64,000 nucleotides of DNA from Sphingobacterium sp. SRCM116780 (GCF_021442025.1 NZ_CP090446.1:62001-126000), one strand, 5' to 3'. Shown: positions 18,246-28,085, counted from the first letter of the stretch. Translations and numbers: made by a program. Notes: generated from the letters alone by a model not told the origin.

Positions 18246-20716
18246 TAGCTTTGCTTTTGATCTAATCGTTTTATTTCCTTATTTCTTTTAAAGATAGACA
18301 TAAAGAATCCAATTGTCATGATAATTGTACCACACCAGAAAAAATTAATGTAAGGGAACTTAATCGCTTTGAATACAATCCATTTTTTCTCAGGTAATGG
18401 TTTTTGATAAACCATGATTTCCAATTTGTCTTTTTTAGGCAAGATGTTGGAAAAACGGAAACGTAATCCCTGATCATTGACATCTTTATTGAAATCATAA
18501 GAAGTACCATCTTTTATTAGGAAGACAGGCTCTACGTTATATTCTTTTTTATCAGAAGCTATGACTTTGATTTTCAAACCTACAATAACATCTTTTTCTC
18601 CTTTAGGGATATTTTCTAGATGCGCATTTTTATTGACACTTTCAATTACAAAAAAGCCATTACGATAACGAAGAGTATCTCCTACATTGACTTCATAAGT
18701 GGCAGGTTCTTCATAATCTTCAAAACCAGTCTTTTTATCTGCAGGAATATTTGCATTTTTGGCTTGTAAATCTGAAGCTGCTGCTGTAATTAACGTATAA
18801 ATATCATGGGTAATGTAATGTTTGGTTGCAGGAGTACCAATCAGCCCACCCATTTTTGGGTTATTTTGAGCGAAAGGCATAAGAACAAATGAACTTTTAG
18901 CTTTTCCACTTTCCTCATCAATACTTTCATATTTGATTTTATAGAAAACATTTGGTTCAGCAACACTATCTCCTACATAAGTGATTCGGTATTCACCCAT
19001 TTGGACAGGTTCTCCTTCGGTTAAGAATAGATTGTCGCCTGGTTTTTCCACTTTATCGAATCCAGATACAGCAATATAGCCAGTATTGTTGATCGAAATT
19101 ACCTCATTAGTTGATGCTGCTATCATTGCACCAATTAACAATAAACCAAAACCAATATGCGCCACAGCTGAACCTGCCAATTTCCATTTTCCCTTTACAG
19201 CGCCAGCTAATACACGGATATTCGCTAATATGCAAAATATAGAAGAGAACGTAATTAAGATAAAAATTAAGTTGGTATATGTTTTCGTAATATACGAAAC
19301 CGCAGCGGTCAATATAACGGCTACAATTAGTGATGCGATAGTAGAGGCAAAAAATTTCTTTGGATCAGTCTTCTTGTACTTTAAGAATTGTGTGATTGAA
19401 GTCAAAATCATAATAATAACAGCAAAGCCCGATTGCCATCTATTATAATGTTTAACTGGATCTAATGGAGGAGCAATCTTAGTTCCGAAGATGGCATTAT
19501 AAACAGGAATAGAAGTTGATGCGATTATCTGAACACAAGCAACTGTTAACACCAATGCTCCAATAAATAACCAAAACTCTCGAGAATAGATATCTTCTTC
19601 TTTTTGAGTACTGGGCATATGTTTTTTACGAACCACCAGTAGAACAATGGTAATAACAAAAAATACCACATTGAACGCAATTAATTGGACATTTAATCCT
19701 AAATCAGTAAAAGCGTGTACAGATGTTTCGCCGAGAATACCACTTCTGGTTAAGTATGATGCATAGATTACCAATACAAAACTGATTAAAGCTAAAAATG
19801 TAGCAGTGAAGTAAGAATGCCCTGAATTTTTATTGGCAATCATTACGTGAACAGCTGCAATCAAAGTAAACCAAGGAATAATAGATGCATTTTCAACAGG
19901 ATCCCATGCCCAAAATCCACCAAAGTTAAGTGCTTCATACGCCCAAAATGAGCCCATGATGATACCAGCTCCCAATACCATTACAGCAAAAAGTGCCCAT
20001 GGTAATCCTAGTGTTATCCATTCTTTATAGCGTTTTGTCCATAAACCTGCTGCAGCATAAGCAAAGGGAACCACCATGGATGCAAATCCTAAAAATAGGG
20101 TCGGGGGATGAATCACCATCCAATAATTTTGTAATAAAGGATTTAATCCATTTCCATCAGGAATTAAAGATAAGTAGTCGGGTTTACTAAATATTGGCGC
20201 CTGGATAGCATCTCTCAGTAAAATAAAAGGAGAGCTACCAAAATGAAATCCAAAAATTTGAACCCCAACGATCATTGATGCTAAAAAGACCTGACACAAC
20301 ATGATGAAGGTCATGACAGGGCTTTCCCAATCTTTTGCTTTAAAAAATAAAACCGACCCCAACACACTTTGCCAAAACATCCATAACAAAAAGCTACCCT
20401 CTTGGCCTTCCCAGAAACTGGAAATGATATAATGTGTAGGTAATGCTTTTGAACTATGCGCCCAAGCATAGTGATATTCAAATAAATGATTGTGTATAAT
20501 GTAGAATAAAATTACGCCGATAGCTATAATTGAAATGGTATTTATCCAAAAAGCAATTCGGGCAATTATTAACCAAGACTTATCTTCTTTATTTTTATTG
20601 ACAGTAGCAAAATAATAACTTATAAAAGATAATAATGCTGTTCCGAATGAAAGAATAACAAAAAACTGTCCTATTTTTCCAGGTAATAGGTTTTCACCTA
20701 CGAAGTTTACATCCAT
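18245..20716 (-). CDS. ccmF: Cytochrome c haem-lyase subunit CcmF-like
   Basis: 823-aa polytopic membrane protein of the CcmF/CcsBA/CcmC superfamily. The Trp-rich WWD-type haem-handling motif is GGFWAWDPVENAS at 266-278; a conserved His precedes it in VIHPPTLFLG (201-210). A large periplasmic segment lies between late transmembrane helices, as in CcmF. In system I biogenesis CcmF receives haem from CcmE and attaches it to CxxCH motifs of apocytochromes. The upstream neighbour is ccmE (21 bp), and ccmA, B, C and H are not in the window. The dihaem cytochrome at 50.6-51.6 kb is a plausible client. Confidence 0.93.
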   Translation of the reverse strand: MDVNFVGENLLPGKIGQFFVILSFGTALLSFISYYFATVNKNKEDKSWLIIARIAFWINTISIIAIGVILFYIIHNHLFEYHYAWAHSSKALPTHYIISSFWEGQEGSFLLWMFWQSVLGSVLFFKAKDWESPVMTFIMLCQVFLASMIVGVQIFGFHFGSSPFILLRDAIQAPIFSKPDYLSLIPDGNGLNPLLQNYWMVIHPPTLFLGFASMVVPFAYAAAGLWTKRYKEWITLGLPWALFAVMVLGAGIIMGSFWAYEALNFGGFWAWDPVENASIIPWFTLIAAVHVMIANKNSGHSYFTATFLALISFVLVIYASYLTRSGILGETSVHAFTDLGLNVQLIAFNVVFFVITIVLLVVRKKHMPSTQKEEDIYSREFWLFIGALVLTVACVQIIASTSIPVYNAIFGTKIAPPLDPVKHYNRWQSGFAVIIMILTSITQFLKYKKTDPKKFFASTIASLIVAVILTAAVSYITKTYTNLIFILITFSSIFCILANIRVLAGAVKGKWKLAGSAVAHIGFGLLLIGAMIAASTNEVISINNTGYIAVSGFDKVEKPGDNLFLTEGEPVQMGEYRITYVGDSVAEPNVFYKIKYESIDEESGKAKSSFVLMPFAQNNPKMGGLIGTPATKHYITHDIYTLITAAASDLQAKNANIPADKKTGFEDYEEPATYEVNVGDTLRYRNGFFVIESVNKNAHLENIPKGEKDVIVGLKIKVIASDKKEYNVEPVFLIKDGTSYDFNKDVNDQGLRFRFSNILPKKDKLEIMVYQKPLPEKKWIVFKAIKFPYINFFWCGTIIMTIGFFMSIFKRNKEIKRLDQKQS

Positions 20717-20737
20717 TTATTTGGTGATTTTATATTT

Positions 20738-21148
20738 TTAGTTATTGAATGCAGTAGCGTTAGTTTCAATAACCTCTACCTGATCTTGATTATATTTTGA
20801 AGGACATTTCATCAAAATCTTTGTCGCGTGGAAAACATTTCCATCCATTTTTCCTGTTAATACAATTTGTTCAGAACGTTCAATATCTTGTGGCTTTGAA
20901 CCATTAAAAACAATTTGACATTCCGTACTATCGTTGTCATACATGAAAAATGAAAAATGATTAGCATTCGTTTTTGGATCATAATGCAAAGCTTTTTGTT
21001 TATTTAATACACCGACCACATACAGTTCAGTCTTTTTTTCCTTCGCTTCAGTAAAAGTTGAGTAGGTACTTGAATCTGTATATATGACAAGAATCATAGC
21101 AATTGCAACAGCAATGATAACGATTAGAATAATGGAACTTTTTTTCAT
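20738..21148 (-). CDS. ccmE: Cytochrome c-type biogenesis haem chaperone CcmE, CxxxY variant
   Basis: 136-aa membrane-anchored periplasmic protein: N-terminal helix at residues ~5-23, then an OB-like beta domain. CcmE carries haem covalently to CcmF. In classical CcmE the ligand is His in an HxxxY motif; here the position is Cys115 in LMKCPSKYN (C115-x3-Y119). This CxxxY form is known from archaea and Desulfovibrio-like bacteria, so I read it as the variant chaperone, not an inactive gene. It is the first gene of the ccmE-ccmF-DUF2520 run. The gene's beta domain is short, about normal for Bacteroidota. Confidence 0.9.
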   Translation of the reverse strand: MKKSSIILIVIIAVAIAMILVIYTDSSTYSTFTEAKEKKTELYVVGVLNKQKALHYDPKTNANHFSFFMYDNDSTECQIVFNGSKPQDIERSEQIVLTGKMDGNVFHATKILMKCPSKYNQDQVEVIETNATAFNN

Positions 21149-21176
21149 TTTTTGACTTTTAACACTTTATCGAATA

Positions 21177-21184
21177 CAAAATTA
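21177..21184 (-). promoter_or_regulatory. Candidate -7 box for ccmE
   Basis: TAATTTTG on the minus strand, 28 bp upstream of the ccmE start, matches TAnnTTTG. The -33 element is not clear. Confidence 0.38.
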
Positions 21185-21359
21185 CAAATAGATTGGCGAA
21201 GTAACTAAATTTGCAACTTTTGTTCTTTATTTGTAATCTTTCTAAATAAATAATTGTTGCTTGCAAAATAGCTTCGTGATTTCTTCGCTAATCCATTAAA
21301 TCTGAATTAATATCTGTAATTTAGTTTACATCTTAATTTTTTACAACCAATTGAATGGA

Positions 21360-22307
21360 ATGAAAATATTTGTGTATGGTATTACCACTATATTTTTGAC
21401 TGTTTTTATTGTCCAATCTGTTCGTTCACAGACAAAAGTTTCTAATCATGAGATTGTTCTTCAAAATGATAATGATGTTTATCTATTTACAGCCCAAGAT
21501 CGATATTATACAAATGGTATCAATATCAACTACCGGATAGGGTTAAAATTGGATACTACGAAAGTGAAAAATCGTATACTGGATATCGAATTTGGCCAAA
21601 AGATGTATAATGGGGTAGATCTAAAGCTGGATCAAAAAATTAAATGGGATAGACCCTTTGCTGGCTATTTATATGTATCAGGCGAATTCAATCAATATCA
21701 TAAAAATGATCAGGTATGGAGTTTGAAAGTCGAACTTGGACAGGTCGGTCCTCTTGCACAAGGAGAAAAAGTTCAGGAAGTTATACATGATATTTTTAAC
21801 ATGTATCATGTGTCAGGTTGGAAAGACCAGATTTCAAATGAATTAGGTGTAGATGTGGGTATCAAGTATCAAAAACTATTTTATAGATCAAAGAATAAGA
21901 ATTTTGAAATCTCTGCTATTGGATCAGCTACCTTAGGAATGAATCATACAAATACAGGGTTTAGTGTACCTATTCGATGGGGGTATCTACGCTCTTTTGA
22001 TCAATCTGTTTTTACTAAAGGGCATGTCAATAGTCAATCAAACAGTAAAGAATTATTTCTTTATTATACACCCTCAGTTAATTTTCATCTCTATAATGCT
22101 ACTCTACAAGGTGGTTTAGGAAAACGTGATCCCATAAAAGAGCTATATCAGATCGAAAATGTAATTGTCAATCATAAAATTGGATGTATGGTAGCAAACA
22201 AAAAATCTTCATTTGGATTATCTTATATTTTTCAATCAACAGAAGAACGCAAGATGCTTTATAAGACACATCAATATGGTAGTATTTTTTATGGATTAAG
22301 ATTCTAG
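21360..22307 (+). CDS. LpxR-like lipid A deacylase (DUF2219), outer membrane
   Basis: 315 aa with an N-terminal signal peptide (MKIFVYGITTIFLTVF ... VRSQ). The motif QNDNDVYLFTAQDRYYTNG matches the conserved Asn/Asp and YTNG signature of the LpxR/DUF2219 beta-barrel family, which removes the 3'-acyloxyacyl group of lipid A in Salmonella and Helicobacter. Alternating hydrophobic strands and a terminal aromatic residue (GLRF) fit an outer-membrane barrel. I chose the ATG at 21360; the in-frame TTG at 21351 adds only three residues before the charged signal-peptide start. The last 12 bp overlap the convergent symporter gene. Activity on lipid A is inferred from the family. Confidence 0.8.
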   Translation: MKIFVYGITTIFLTVFIVQSVRSQTKVSNHEIVLQNDNDVYLFTAQDRYYTNGININYRIGLKLDTTKVKNRILDIEFGQKMYNGVDLKLDQKIKWDRPFAGYLYVSGEFNQYHKNDQVWSLKVELGQVGPLAQGEKVQEVIHDIFNMYHVSGWKDQISNELGVDVGIKYQKLFYRSKNKNFEISAIGSATLGMNHTNTGFSVPIRWGYLRSFDQSVFTKGHVNSQSNSKELFLYYTPSVNFHLYNATLQGGLGKRDPIKELYQIENVIVNHKIGCMVANKKSSFGLSYIFQSTEERKMLYKTHQYGSIFYGLRF

Positions 22308-23546
22308 CGAGTTATCGATCGATTTATCGAATGTATTACCTGTGAATTTAGAGACTAACATACTTGCTACTGTATCACCTGTAGCATTCAACATGGTCGC
22401 TAAGGGGTCAACGAGCGTGCCAATAATCATGACTGCTGGTACAGCCTCAATGGGTAATCCGAGTACAGATATCATTAACATCTCTCCTATATATCCTCCA
22501 TTCGGAATTCCTCCTGCAACTATACTCGCTAATAAAGTAATACCCAGTGAAATAATTAGCGTAGATGGATCAAAAAAATCACGACCAATGAGTAAGAAAG
22601 CAACATAAATTTTGAAGATAGAAGAAATACTAGACCCCTGCTTATGGAGGGTTGTTCCTAGTGGAATCACTACATTCGCAATTGGATCAGGAATGCCAAT
22701 CTTTTTTGCAGCAAGTAGATTGGCGGGCATTGTGGCCAAGCTACTGCAGGTTCCAAGAGCTGTAAGCGAAGGCAGAATATTATTTCTCCAATAACTCGTA
22801 ACCCCATGTTTCCCAGCTGAAATAAATGCAAACAGACTGAAAGCCAAAAAGAAATAGATGGTGCCAAATGCATAGTATAGACCTAAAGGTTTGGCATAGA
22901 ATCCAAAAAGCTGGGGGCCAAGATCACTTACCTGGTAGGCGAAGTAAGCCCCTAGTCCAACAGGTGCTAATTTCATAATTAAAATAAGCAGATTTTTCAT
23001 GACTTCATTTCCTCCATTTAAAAAGGAAAGAAATGGCTGAGCAACAGCACTAGATTTTCGAGTAGCAATACCTACCAAAAAAGAAAATATGACAAGGGCT
23101 AACATATTTTGTCTTGATAGTAAATTTGAAAATTCAGTAACAGTGATAAATCGAACCATTTTATCTCCCCAAGTGTCTTTGGGATTATTTTCTAATGCTT
23201 CATGTACCTGAGGGATATGCGGAGGGTCTAATGGAAAAAGATAAAGAATACCTATTGTCATGCAAGCTGCTATGAGAACTCCCATAATGAATACGACAGA
23301 CATCGTTCCAATGATCTTTCCTAGTTGATTGTTTCCTTCAATATTGGCAACCGACGATGATATGGCAAAGAAAACCAAAGGAATAACAGATACAAATAGT
23401 AGGTTGAGGAAAACATCCCCTATAGGTTTTATATATTGAACAATATCAGGTAAATAAATACCTAAAATACTTCCGAATACGATACCTAGAAGAAGTAATA
23501 GGATACTTCCATAATTTTTGAAAAATATATTGGTTGAATACGCCAT
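22296..23546 (-). CDS. Dicarboxylate/amino acid:cation symporter (DAACS family)
   Basis: 416-aa inner-membrane transporter of the GltP/DctA/GltPh fold. The HP1 hairpin carries a Ser-rich tip (GTCSSLATMPANLLAAKKIG). The helix-7 region has the NVVIPLGTTLHKQGSSIS block, where the classical NMDGT is altered, and helix 8 has NATGDTVASMLVSKF. These proteins import C4-dicarboxylates or acidic amino acids with Na+ or H+. The altered helix-7 motif means the substrate may differ from aspartate/glutamate. It overlaps the 3' end of the LpxR-like gene by 12 bp tail-to-tail, with no terminator visible between them. Confidence 0.9.
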   Translation of the reverse strand: MAYSTNIFFKNYGSILLLLLGIVFGSILGIYLPDIVQYIKPIGDVFLNLLFVSVIPLVFFAISSSVANIEGNNQLGKIIGTMSVVFIMGVLIAACMTIGILYLFPLDPPHIPQVHEALENNPKDTWGDKMVRFITVTEFSNLLSRQNMLALVIFSFLVGIATRKSSAVAQPFLSFLNGGNEVMKNLLILIMKLAPVGLGAYFAYQVSDLGPQLFGFYAKPLGLYYAFGTIYFFLAFSLFAFISAGKHGVTSYWRNNILPSLTALGTCSSLATMPANLLAAKKIGIPDPIANVVIPLGTTLHKQGSSISSIFKIYVAFLLIGRDFFDPSTLIISLGITLLASIVAGGIPNGGYIGEMLMISVLGLPIEAVPAVMIIGTLVDPLATMLNATGDTVASMLVSKFTGNTFDKSIDNSLES

Positions 23547-23576
23547 TGTAATCGCTAAAATAGCTGTTTTTTATTT

Positions 23577-23584
23577 TATTTTTG
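23577..23584 (+). promoter_or_regulatory. Candidate -7 box for mnmD
   Basis: TATTTTTG, 17 bp upstream of the mnmD start, fits TAnnTTTG. No TTTG at the expected distance. Confidence 0.3.
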
Positions 23585-23601
23585 TCTAAAATATTCGTGA
23601 A

Positions 23602-24267
23602 ATGGAATTTATTATGACTAGGGATGGTTCAAAAACGTTGTTTAATGAACAAATAGGAGAATGTTATCACTCCAAACATGGAGCTGTTCAGGAGAGCAAG
23701 CATGTTTTTATCAAGATGGGATTAGATCATTTCTTTCACCAATATGATCAAGATGAAATTGCTATTTTGGAAATAGGCTTTGGTACAGGCTTAAACTTTA
23801 TTCAAACTTTAGCCTATACTAATGATCAGAAAATACAGATTGATTATCTCGGAATAGAAGGATTCCCTTTATCATTGGAAACGGTCCAAAAAACCGGATA
23901 TGATGATTTTATCTCTAGAGACAATTGGAATGATTACATCTCAAATTATCAACAGGCATTCAAAGAAGATACTTCTATCAATGCAAAAGTAAAATTGCAT
24001 ATCGATCATACGTTATTGATGGATTTTGATAGTGACAAAAGATTTGATATTGTATATTTTGATGCGTTTGCAACTATTCATCAACCGGAGATGTGGTCTG
24101 ATGAAGCTTTAGCACATGTTGCTAAATTTATGAAATCAGGGGCTGTATTTGTAACCTATGCGATTACAGGAAATTTAAAAAGGAGTATGAAGGCCTTAGG
24201 TTTTCAGATAGAAAAAGTTCCAGGAGCACCAGGGAAAAGGGAAATGCTGCGGGCAACTAAAATTTAA
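23602..24267 (+). CDS. mnmD: tRNA (mnm5s2U34)-methyltransferase MnmD
   Basis: 221-aa SAM-dependent methyltransferase. SAM motif I EIGFGTGLNF is at 57-66; YFDAFATIHQPEMWSDEALAHV and the C-terminal PGAPGKREML are diagnostic of the MnmC1/MnmD family, which methylates 5-aminomethyl-2-thiouridine at the tRNA wobble position. Unlike E. coli MnmC there is no fused FAD oxidase domain, as is usual in Bacteroidota and Firmicutes. It is a single-gene unit divergent from the symporter. Confidence 0.92.
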   Translation: MEFIMTRDGSKTLFNEQIGECYHSKHGAVQESKHVFIKMGLDHFFHQYDQDEIAILEIGFGTGLNFIQTLAYTNDQKIQIDYLGIEGFPLSLETVQKTGYDDFISRDNWNDYISNYQQAFKEDTSINAKVKLHIDHTLLMDFDSDKRFDIVYFDAFATIHQPEMWSDEALAHVAKFMKSGAVFVTYAITGNLKRSMKALGFQIEKVPGAPGKREMLRATKI

Positions 24268-24778
24268 ACTTATCATTGTATTTTGTTCCCAGATAGGGGT
24301 AAAGCAGTGCATAAGCAGGGATTAAGCGTTGTAAAAGCGTGTCAAAGACGTTTCTTCGAGAAGAACCATCATTGAATATGCTTGACACAAATAGTTGACA
24401 GGTTAAACATATTGCATTCATACCCATATACCCAGATGGCTATCTGTGATACGCATAAAAGAGGGATATAGGGTTACCACTGACCAACTATTATTTAAAT
24501 AGGATTAGGAGATATTTTAAAACTGACCTGATTCAACTTAGGGTGAGCTTAGACTCTTGTCGACTTAATTTTTGAAAATATATTGAATATATATTGCACG
24601 TTGGACAAGGCACAACGGGAGATATATCGTAGTACAAACGAAGTAGTACCGAATATTGTTGGCACTTGTACGGACTTTCATGGACTTAGAAGGACTTTGG
24701 TTTGTAGAAGACCGCTGGAGGGCAATAATTTTTTATCTGTAGCTACAGGATTGTAGAAAGCAATTTTATTGAAAATAA
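24268..24778. other. Gene-free gap with repeats between mnmD and FKBP gene
   Basis: About 510 bp with no credible reading frame on either strand and base composition visibly less AT-rich than other local spacers. Contents: an inverted repeat GTGTCAA (24339-24345) / TTGACAC (24382-24388) enclosing a smaller hairpin TTCTTC-GA-GAAGAA (24352-24365), and three decamers in tandem sharing GGACTT (24671-24700). No tRNA, transposase remnant or known riboswitch could be recognised. Confidence 0.6.
24671..24700. repeat. Three tandem GGACTT decamers
   Basis: CGGACTTTCA, TGGACTTAGA, AGGACTTTGG in direct succession: period 10, GGACTT invariant, flanking positions variable. It sits inside the gene-free gap. 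Confidence 0.7.
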
Positions 24779-24812
24779 AAAAGGACGCAGTCATAAAACT
24801 GCGTCCTTTTGT
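24779..24812. terminator. Terminator of FKBP gene
   Basis: 13-bp perfect stem AAAAGGACGCAGT / ACTGCGTCCTTTT with loop CATAAA and flanking A and T tracts, immediately after the FKBP stop on the minus strand. Confidence 0.87.
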
Positions 24813-24827
24813 TAATTATAATCAATA

Positions 24828-25325
24828 TTAGTGACCTTGTGTTCCATCAACACCATGAGAGTGACCATGGGATAACTCTTCTTCTGTTGCAGGACGAACA
24901 TTTAAGATTTCAATTTCGAAATGCAATGGTTTTCCTGCCATTGGGTGGTTTAAATCTGCAACAACGGCTTCTGGAGTTACCTCTACTACTACAGCGCGGA
25001 ATTGATTACCTTGATTATCTTGTAAAGGGATAACTTCACCTATAGGAGGTAAGCCTGTTTCTTTAAACATATCAGCAGGTAATTGAGCAACAGCGCGCTC
25101 ATCTTTTTCGCCATATGCATCTGCTGCAGATAATTCAAATGCAGTAGTTTCACCGACATTTAAATGAGCGATATTTTCTTCAAACTTAGGTAGCATCATG
25201 CCAACACCATATAAAAAGTCTAAAGGATTTTCTTTTGTTGTTTCTTCTACGAATACTTTCTCTCCGTTTTCGATTGTGTGAAGTTTGTAAGTTAACGCTA
25301 CTACGTCATTCGTTACTATTGCCAT
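24828..25325 (-). CDS. FKBP-type peptidyl-prolyl isomerase, SlyD-like
   Basis: 165-aa cytoplasmic FKBP with an inserted IF domain: FLYGVGMMLPKFEENIAHLNVGE, then AADAYGEKDERAVAQLP and the DLNHPMAGKPLHFEIEI signature. These are typical of SlyD/FkpB proteins, which combine proline isomerisation with chaperone activity. The C-terminus is His-rich (HGHSHGVDGTQGH), a shortened version of the metal-binding tail that in E. coli SlyD delivers nickel. No nickel enzyme genes are present nearby. It is a single-gene unit with its own terminator, 30 bp upstream of the DUF255 gene stop. Confidence 0.9.
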   Translation of the reverse strand: MAIVTNDVVALTYKLHTIENGEKVFVEETTKENPLDFLYGVGMMLPKFEENIAHLNVGETTAFELSAADAYGEKDERAVAQLPADMFKETGLPPIGEVIPLQDNQGNQFRAVVVEVTPEAVVADLNHPMAGKPLHFEIEILNVRPATEEELSHGHSHGVDGTQGH

Positions 25326-25355
25326 TTGTTTTGATTTTTGGGATTTGTCCCGTTA

Positions 25356-27359
25356 TTATTCTATTATTTTAATAAGTTCTGCAATCGTATTCTGTGGCAG
25401 ACTACATGTTTTATTTCGACAAAGGTATGCTTTTGATTTTAAATCTTGTCTATTTAATAACAACGGTAGACTGCTCTTAGTTCCACCTAATACAATTTTA
25501 TTTGGTATATAATGTTGGTCCAATTCCTTTCGAAATGCCAATGCATCTTTACCTGTCAATGCGATTTCATTACATCCATATAATTCTTCTAACAATAATA
25601 TTGCCCAATTTGAATAAGCAGAACCATATGTCTTCATTTGTGGAAATACATTTGCAAATATTTGATCTGAAATCGTTGTATAGCTTTCATTATCAAGAAG
25701 TAATCCTATTTTTTTTAACTGGCGACATAACGTTGAAGTAGATGACGGAATGACATTATCCATGATTTCACTTTTACGGGCAATTAATTTCTCTGCAGTT
25801 GATGCACTATAAAAGAAAGTCTTTTCTTCGCTATCGTAAAACAATTCGATTGCTTTATCCGTTAGGGCTTTTGCCCTGGATAACCATTTTTCTTCAAACG
25901 TAGCTTCGTACAATGTGATAAATGCTTCTATTGTAAAAGCATAATCATCTAAAAAACCTGGAATACTGCGATTCGTATCTCGCGGTTGATGAAGCATACT
26001 GTTGTCTTCTAAAACTAATTGCTCTCGTATAAAATCGGCATTTTTTAAAGCTAAATCTAAATATTCTTGTTTGTCAAAAACACGATAAGCATCAATAAGC
26101 CCTTTTAAAAGAAGCGCATTCCATGTCGTCAATTGTTTATGATCAAGACCTGGATGAATACGCTTTTCTCTGTAATCAAATAGCTTTTTCTTGATGGATT
26201 GCAGGTACATTTCCCATTCTTCATCCTGATAACCAGCTTCCTTTGCCATGTCATCAGCATCAATAGCACATTTTAAAACATTGGTATTTTCATGTTCCCA
26301 ATTGCCCGATGCCGTTATATTGAAATAAGAAATAAATAAATCAGCATCATCACCTAAAACCGATTGAATTTCGGATAGATCAAAGGAGTAAAATTTACCT
26401 TCTACACCTTCACTATCAGCATCTAATGCAGAATAGAATCCATTATTTGGAGCAAGCATTTCACGTTTTGCCCATGCGATTGTTTCTTCCACAACTCGTT
26501 TGTATAATGGATTTGCCTGTTGCTGATAAGCTTCAGCATAAAGAGAAATGAGTTGTCCATTATCATATAACATTTTTTCAAAATGTGGAATATGCCATTC
26601 GCTATCGACAGAATAACGGGCAAATCCACCTCCGACATGGTCATAAATGCCTCCAGAAGCTATTTTTTGTAAACTAAAGTGTACATGGTTTAATATTTCG
26701 ATATCTTGAGCAAGTACAGCATAGCGAAGTAAAAAAAGCCAATTATTCGGTAATGGAAATTTTGGACTTCGATGATATCCGCCATCTTTTTGATCAAACA
26801 GCTCCTTCCAAGGTTCTACGATATCGGATAAATCTGTAATATGATATTGATCTGGAATTGTATTTATTGGTAATCGCTCGCTTTGTTGAATACCTCTTGT
26901 CAATTTGTCAGCATATTCTAACGTAACTTGGGGTTGCTCTTCCCACATACGAGCAATTTGGATTAACACATTTTGCCAATCATGCGCTTTAAAGTACGTA
27001 CCTCCATAGATAGGTCTTCCGTCTGGTAGACAGATACAGTTTAATGGCCAGCCTCCAGCATTTGTCATCAATTGAACAGCAGTCATGTATACTTGGTCGA
27101 TATCAGGCCTTTCTTCCCGATCAATTTTAATCGGAACGTACAGCTTGTTCATCGTTTGAGCGATCACCTCATTCTCAAAACTCTCTCGTTCCATAACATG
27201 ACACCAGTGACAGGCAGAATAACCAATACTGACAATGATGAGTTTATTCTCCTCTTGAGCTTTTTTTAATGCTTCTTCTCCCCATGGCATCCAATGTACA
27301 GGATTATGTGCATGTTGTTTCAGATAAGGAGAATTTTCAAATTGCAATTGATTTGCCAT
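25356..27359 (-). CDS. Thioredoxin-domain protein, YyaL/DUF255 family
   Basis: About 667 aa. An N-terminal thioredoxin-like domain with [15 protein letters not shown] and Cys50-His-Trp-Cys53 in [15 protein letters not shown], followed by an (alpha/alpha)6 barrel resembling N-acylglucosamine 2-epimerase or cellobiose epimerase. This is the Bacillus YyaL/human SPATA20 family; its reaction is not established. The ATG at 27359 ([10 protein letters not shown]) is preferred over an in-frame GTG six bases upstream. No signal peptide. It precedes the FKBP gene and follows the SixA-like gene with short gaps, so the three may be co-transcribed. Confidence 0.9.
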   Translation of the reverse strand: MANQLQFENSPYLKQHAHNPVHWMPWGEEALKKAQEENKLIIVSIGYSACHWCHVMERESFENEVIAQTMNKLYVPIKIDREERPDIDQVYMTAVQLMTNAGGWPLNCICLPDGRPIYGGTYFKAHDWQNVLIQIARMWEEQPQVTLEYADKLTRGIQQSERLPINTIPDQYHITDLSDIVEPWKELFDQKDGGYHRSPKFPLPNNWLFLLRYAVLAQDIEILNHVHFSLQKIASGGIYDHVGGGFARYSVDSEWHIPHFEKMLYDNGQLISLYAEAYQQQANPLYKRVVEETIAWAKREMLAPNNGFYSALDADSEGVEGKFYSFDLSEIQSVLGDDADLFISYFNITASGNWEHENTNVLKCAIDADDMAKEAGYQDEEWEMYLQSIKKKLFDYREKRIHPGLDHKQLTTWNALLLKGLIDAYRVFDKQEYLDLALKNADFIREQLVLEDNSMLHQPRDTNRSIPGFLDDYAFTIEAFITLYEATFEEKWLSRAKALTDKAIELFYDSEEKTFFYSASTAEKLIARKSEIMDNVIPSSTSTLCRQLKKIGLLLDNESYTTISDQIFANVFPQMKTYGSAYSNWAILLLEELYGCNEIALTGKDALAFRKELDQHYIPNKIVLGGTKSSLPLLLNRQDLKSKAYLCRNKTCSLPQNTIAELIKIIE

Positions 27360-27382
27360 AACCACTAAGATACGAAAACGAA

Positions 27383-27868
27383 TTAAATTATAGAACGAAC
27401 AAGGCTTGCACTGTTGGCTGTTAAACTGTTAAAATCAAAATCATCATCCAATAAAAGCTGCACGACTTGAGATGTTTTTAAATAGATTGATGTATTGCTG
27501 ACATATTCGACAAAATCGGATAGCCCAGGATTGTGTCCAAAAATAAACGCCGTTTGGATCTGTGTTGGTATTTGATTGATTACTTTCAATATATCCAAAT
27601 AAGAGGCTTCGTAAAGCGACTCTTCTTTGACTAAACCAATTTTTGGATATTTGATCGCTTCAATAAAGATTTCAGCTGTTTGATAAGCTCTTTTCGCGGG
27701 GGAGGAAATACATAATGTTGTATGCTCAGCTTTAAAGTCTAATGCTAATTGTTTGGAAATTCGTGTAGCTCGTTCTATCCCTTTATCAATTAATATACGA
27801 TCAAAATCTTTTTTGGAAAGTGACTGTTCCGCTTTAGCATGACGGACGATGTAGAGGTTCTTGCTCAT
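27383..27868 (-). CDS. SixA-like histidine phosphatase
   Basis: About 162 aa of the phosphoglycerate-mutase-like superfamily. The catalytic RHAKA (RHG-type) motif occurs near the N-terminus in [12 protein letters not shown], and the second His is in [13 protein letters not shown]. coli SixA dephosphorylates the HPt domain of ArcB and affects the PTS phosphorelay; the substrate here is unknown. I chose the ATG at 27868 because RHAKA lies at residue ~10 in the family; a longer in-frame start at 27919 would add 17 residues with no recognisable content. Confidence 0.85.
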   Translation of the reverse strand: MSKNLYIVRHAKAEQSLSKKDFDRILIDKGIERATRISKQLALDFKAEHTTLCISSPAKRAYQTAEIFIEAIKYPKIGLVKEESLYEASYLDILKVINQIPTQIQTAFIFGHNPGLSDFVEYVSNTSIYLKTSQVVQLLLDDDFDFNSLTANSASLVRSII

Positions 27869-28085
27869 CATAGAAAATAGTTCATATAAATGTAGCAAAT
27901 TGACTTTAATTTCGTTCAAGATGTAGGAAAAATTAATATAAAAAATATACTTTTGACATCTGAAAAAGTAATGTTATGCCATACCCTACAGTAAGTTATT
28001 TCTCTCTATGAAGATATATAACTAAGTATAAGCTGTCTTGTACTAATTGACCAGAATGATTTTTAATTAACCGTTATATTTTTTT

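Noticed and set aside
20738..21148. CcmE as a defective gene because the haem-binding His is missing
   Set aside because: A CxxxY variant with Cys as ligand is known, and the surrounding motif is intact.
24268..24778. CRISPR array or insertion sequence in the gap
   Set aside because: The repeats are only 10 bp, degenerate and contiguous; there are no spacers, no transposase and no clear terminal inverted repeats or target duplications.
24809..25033. Antisense frame over the FKBP gene
   Set aside because: Complement of the His-rich tail and neighbouring codons of the FKBP gene.
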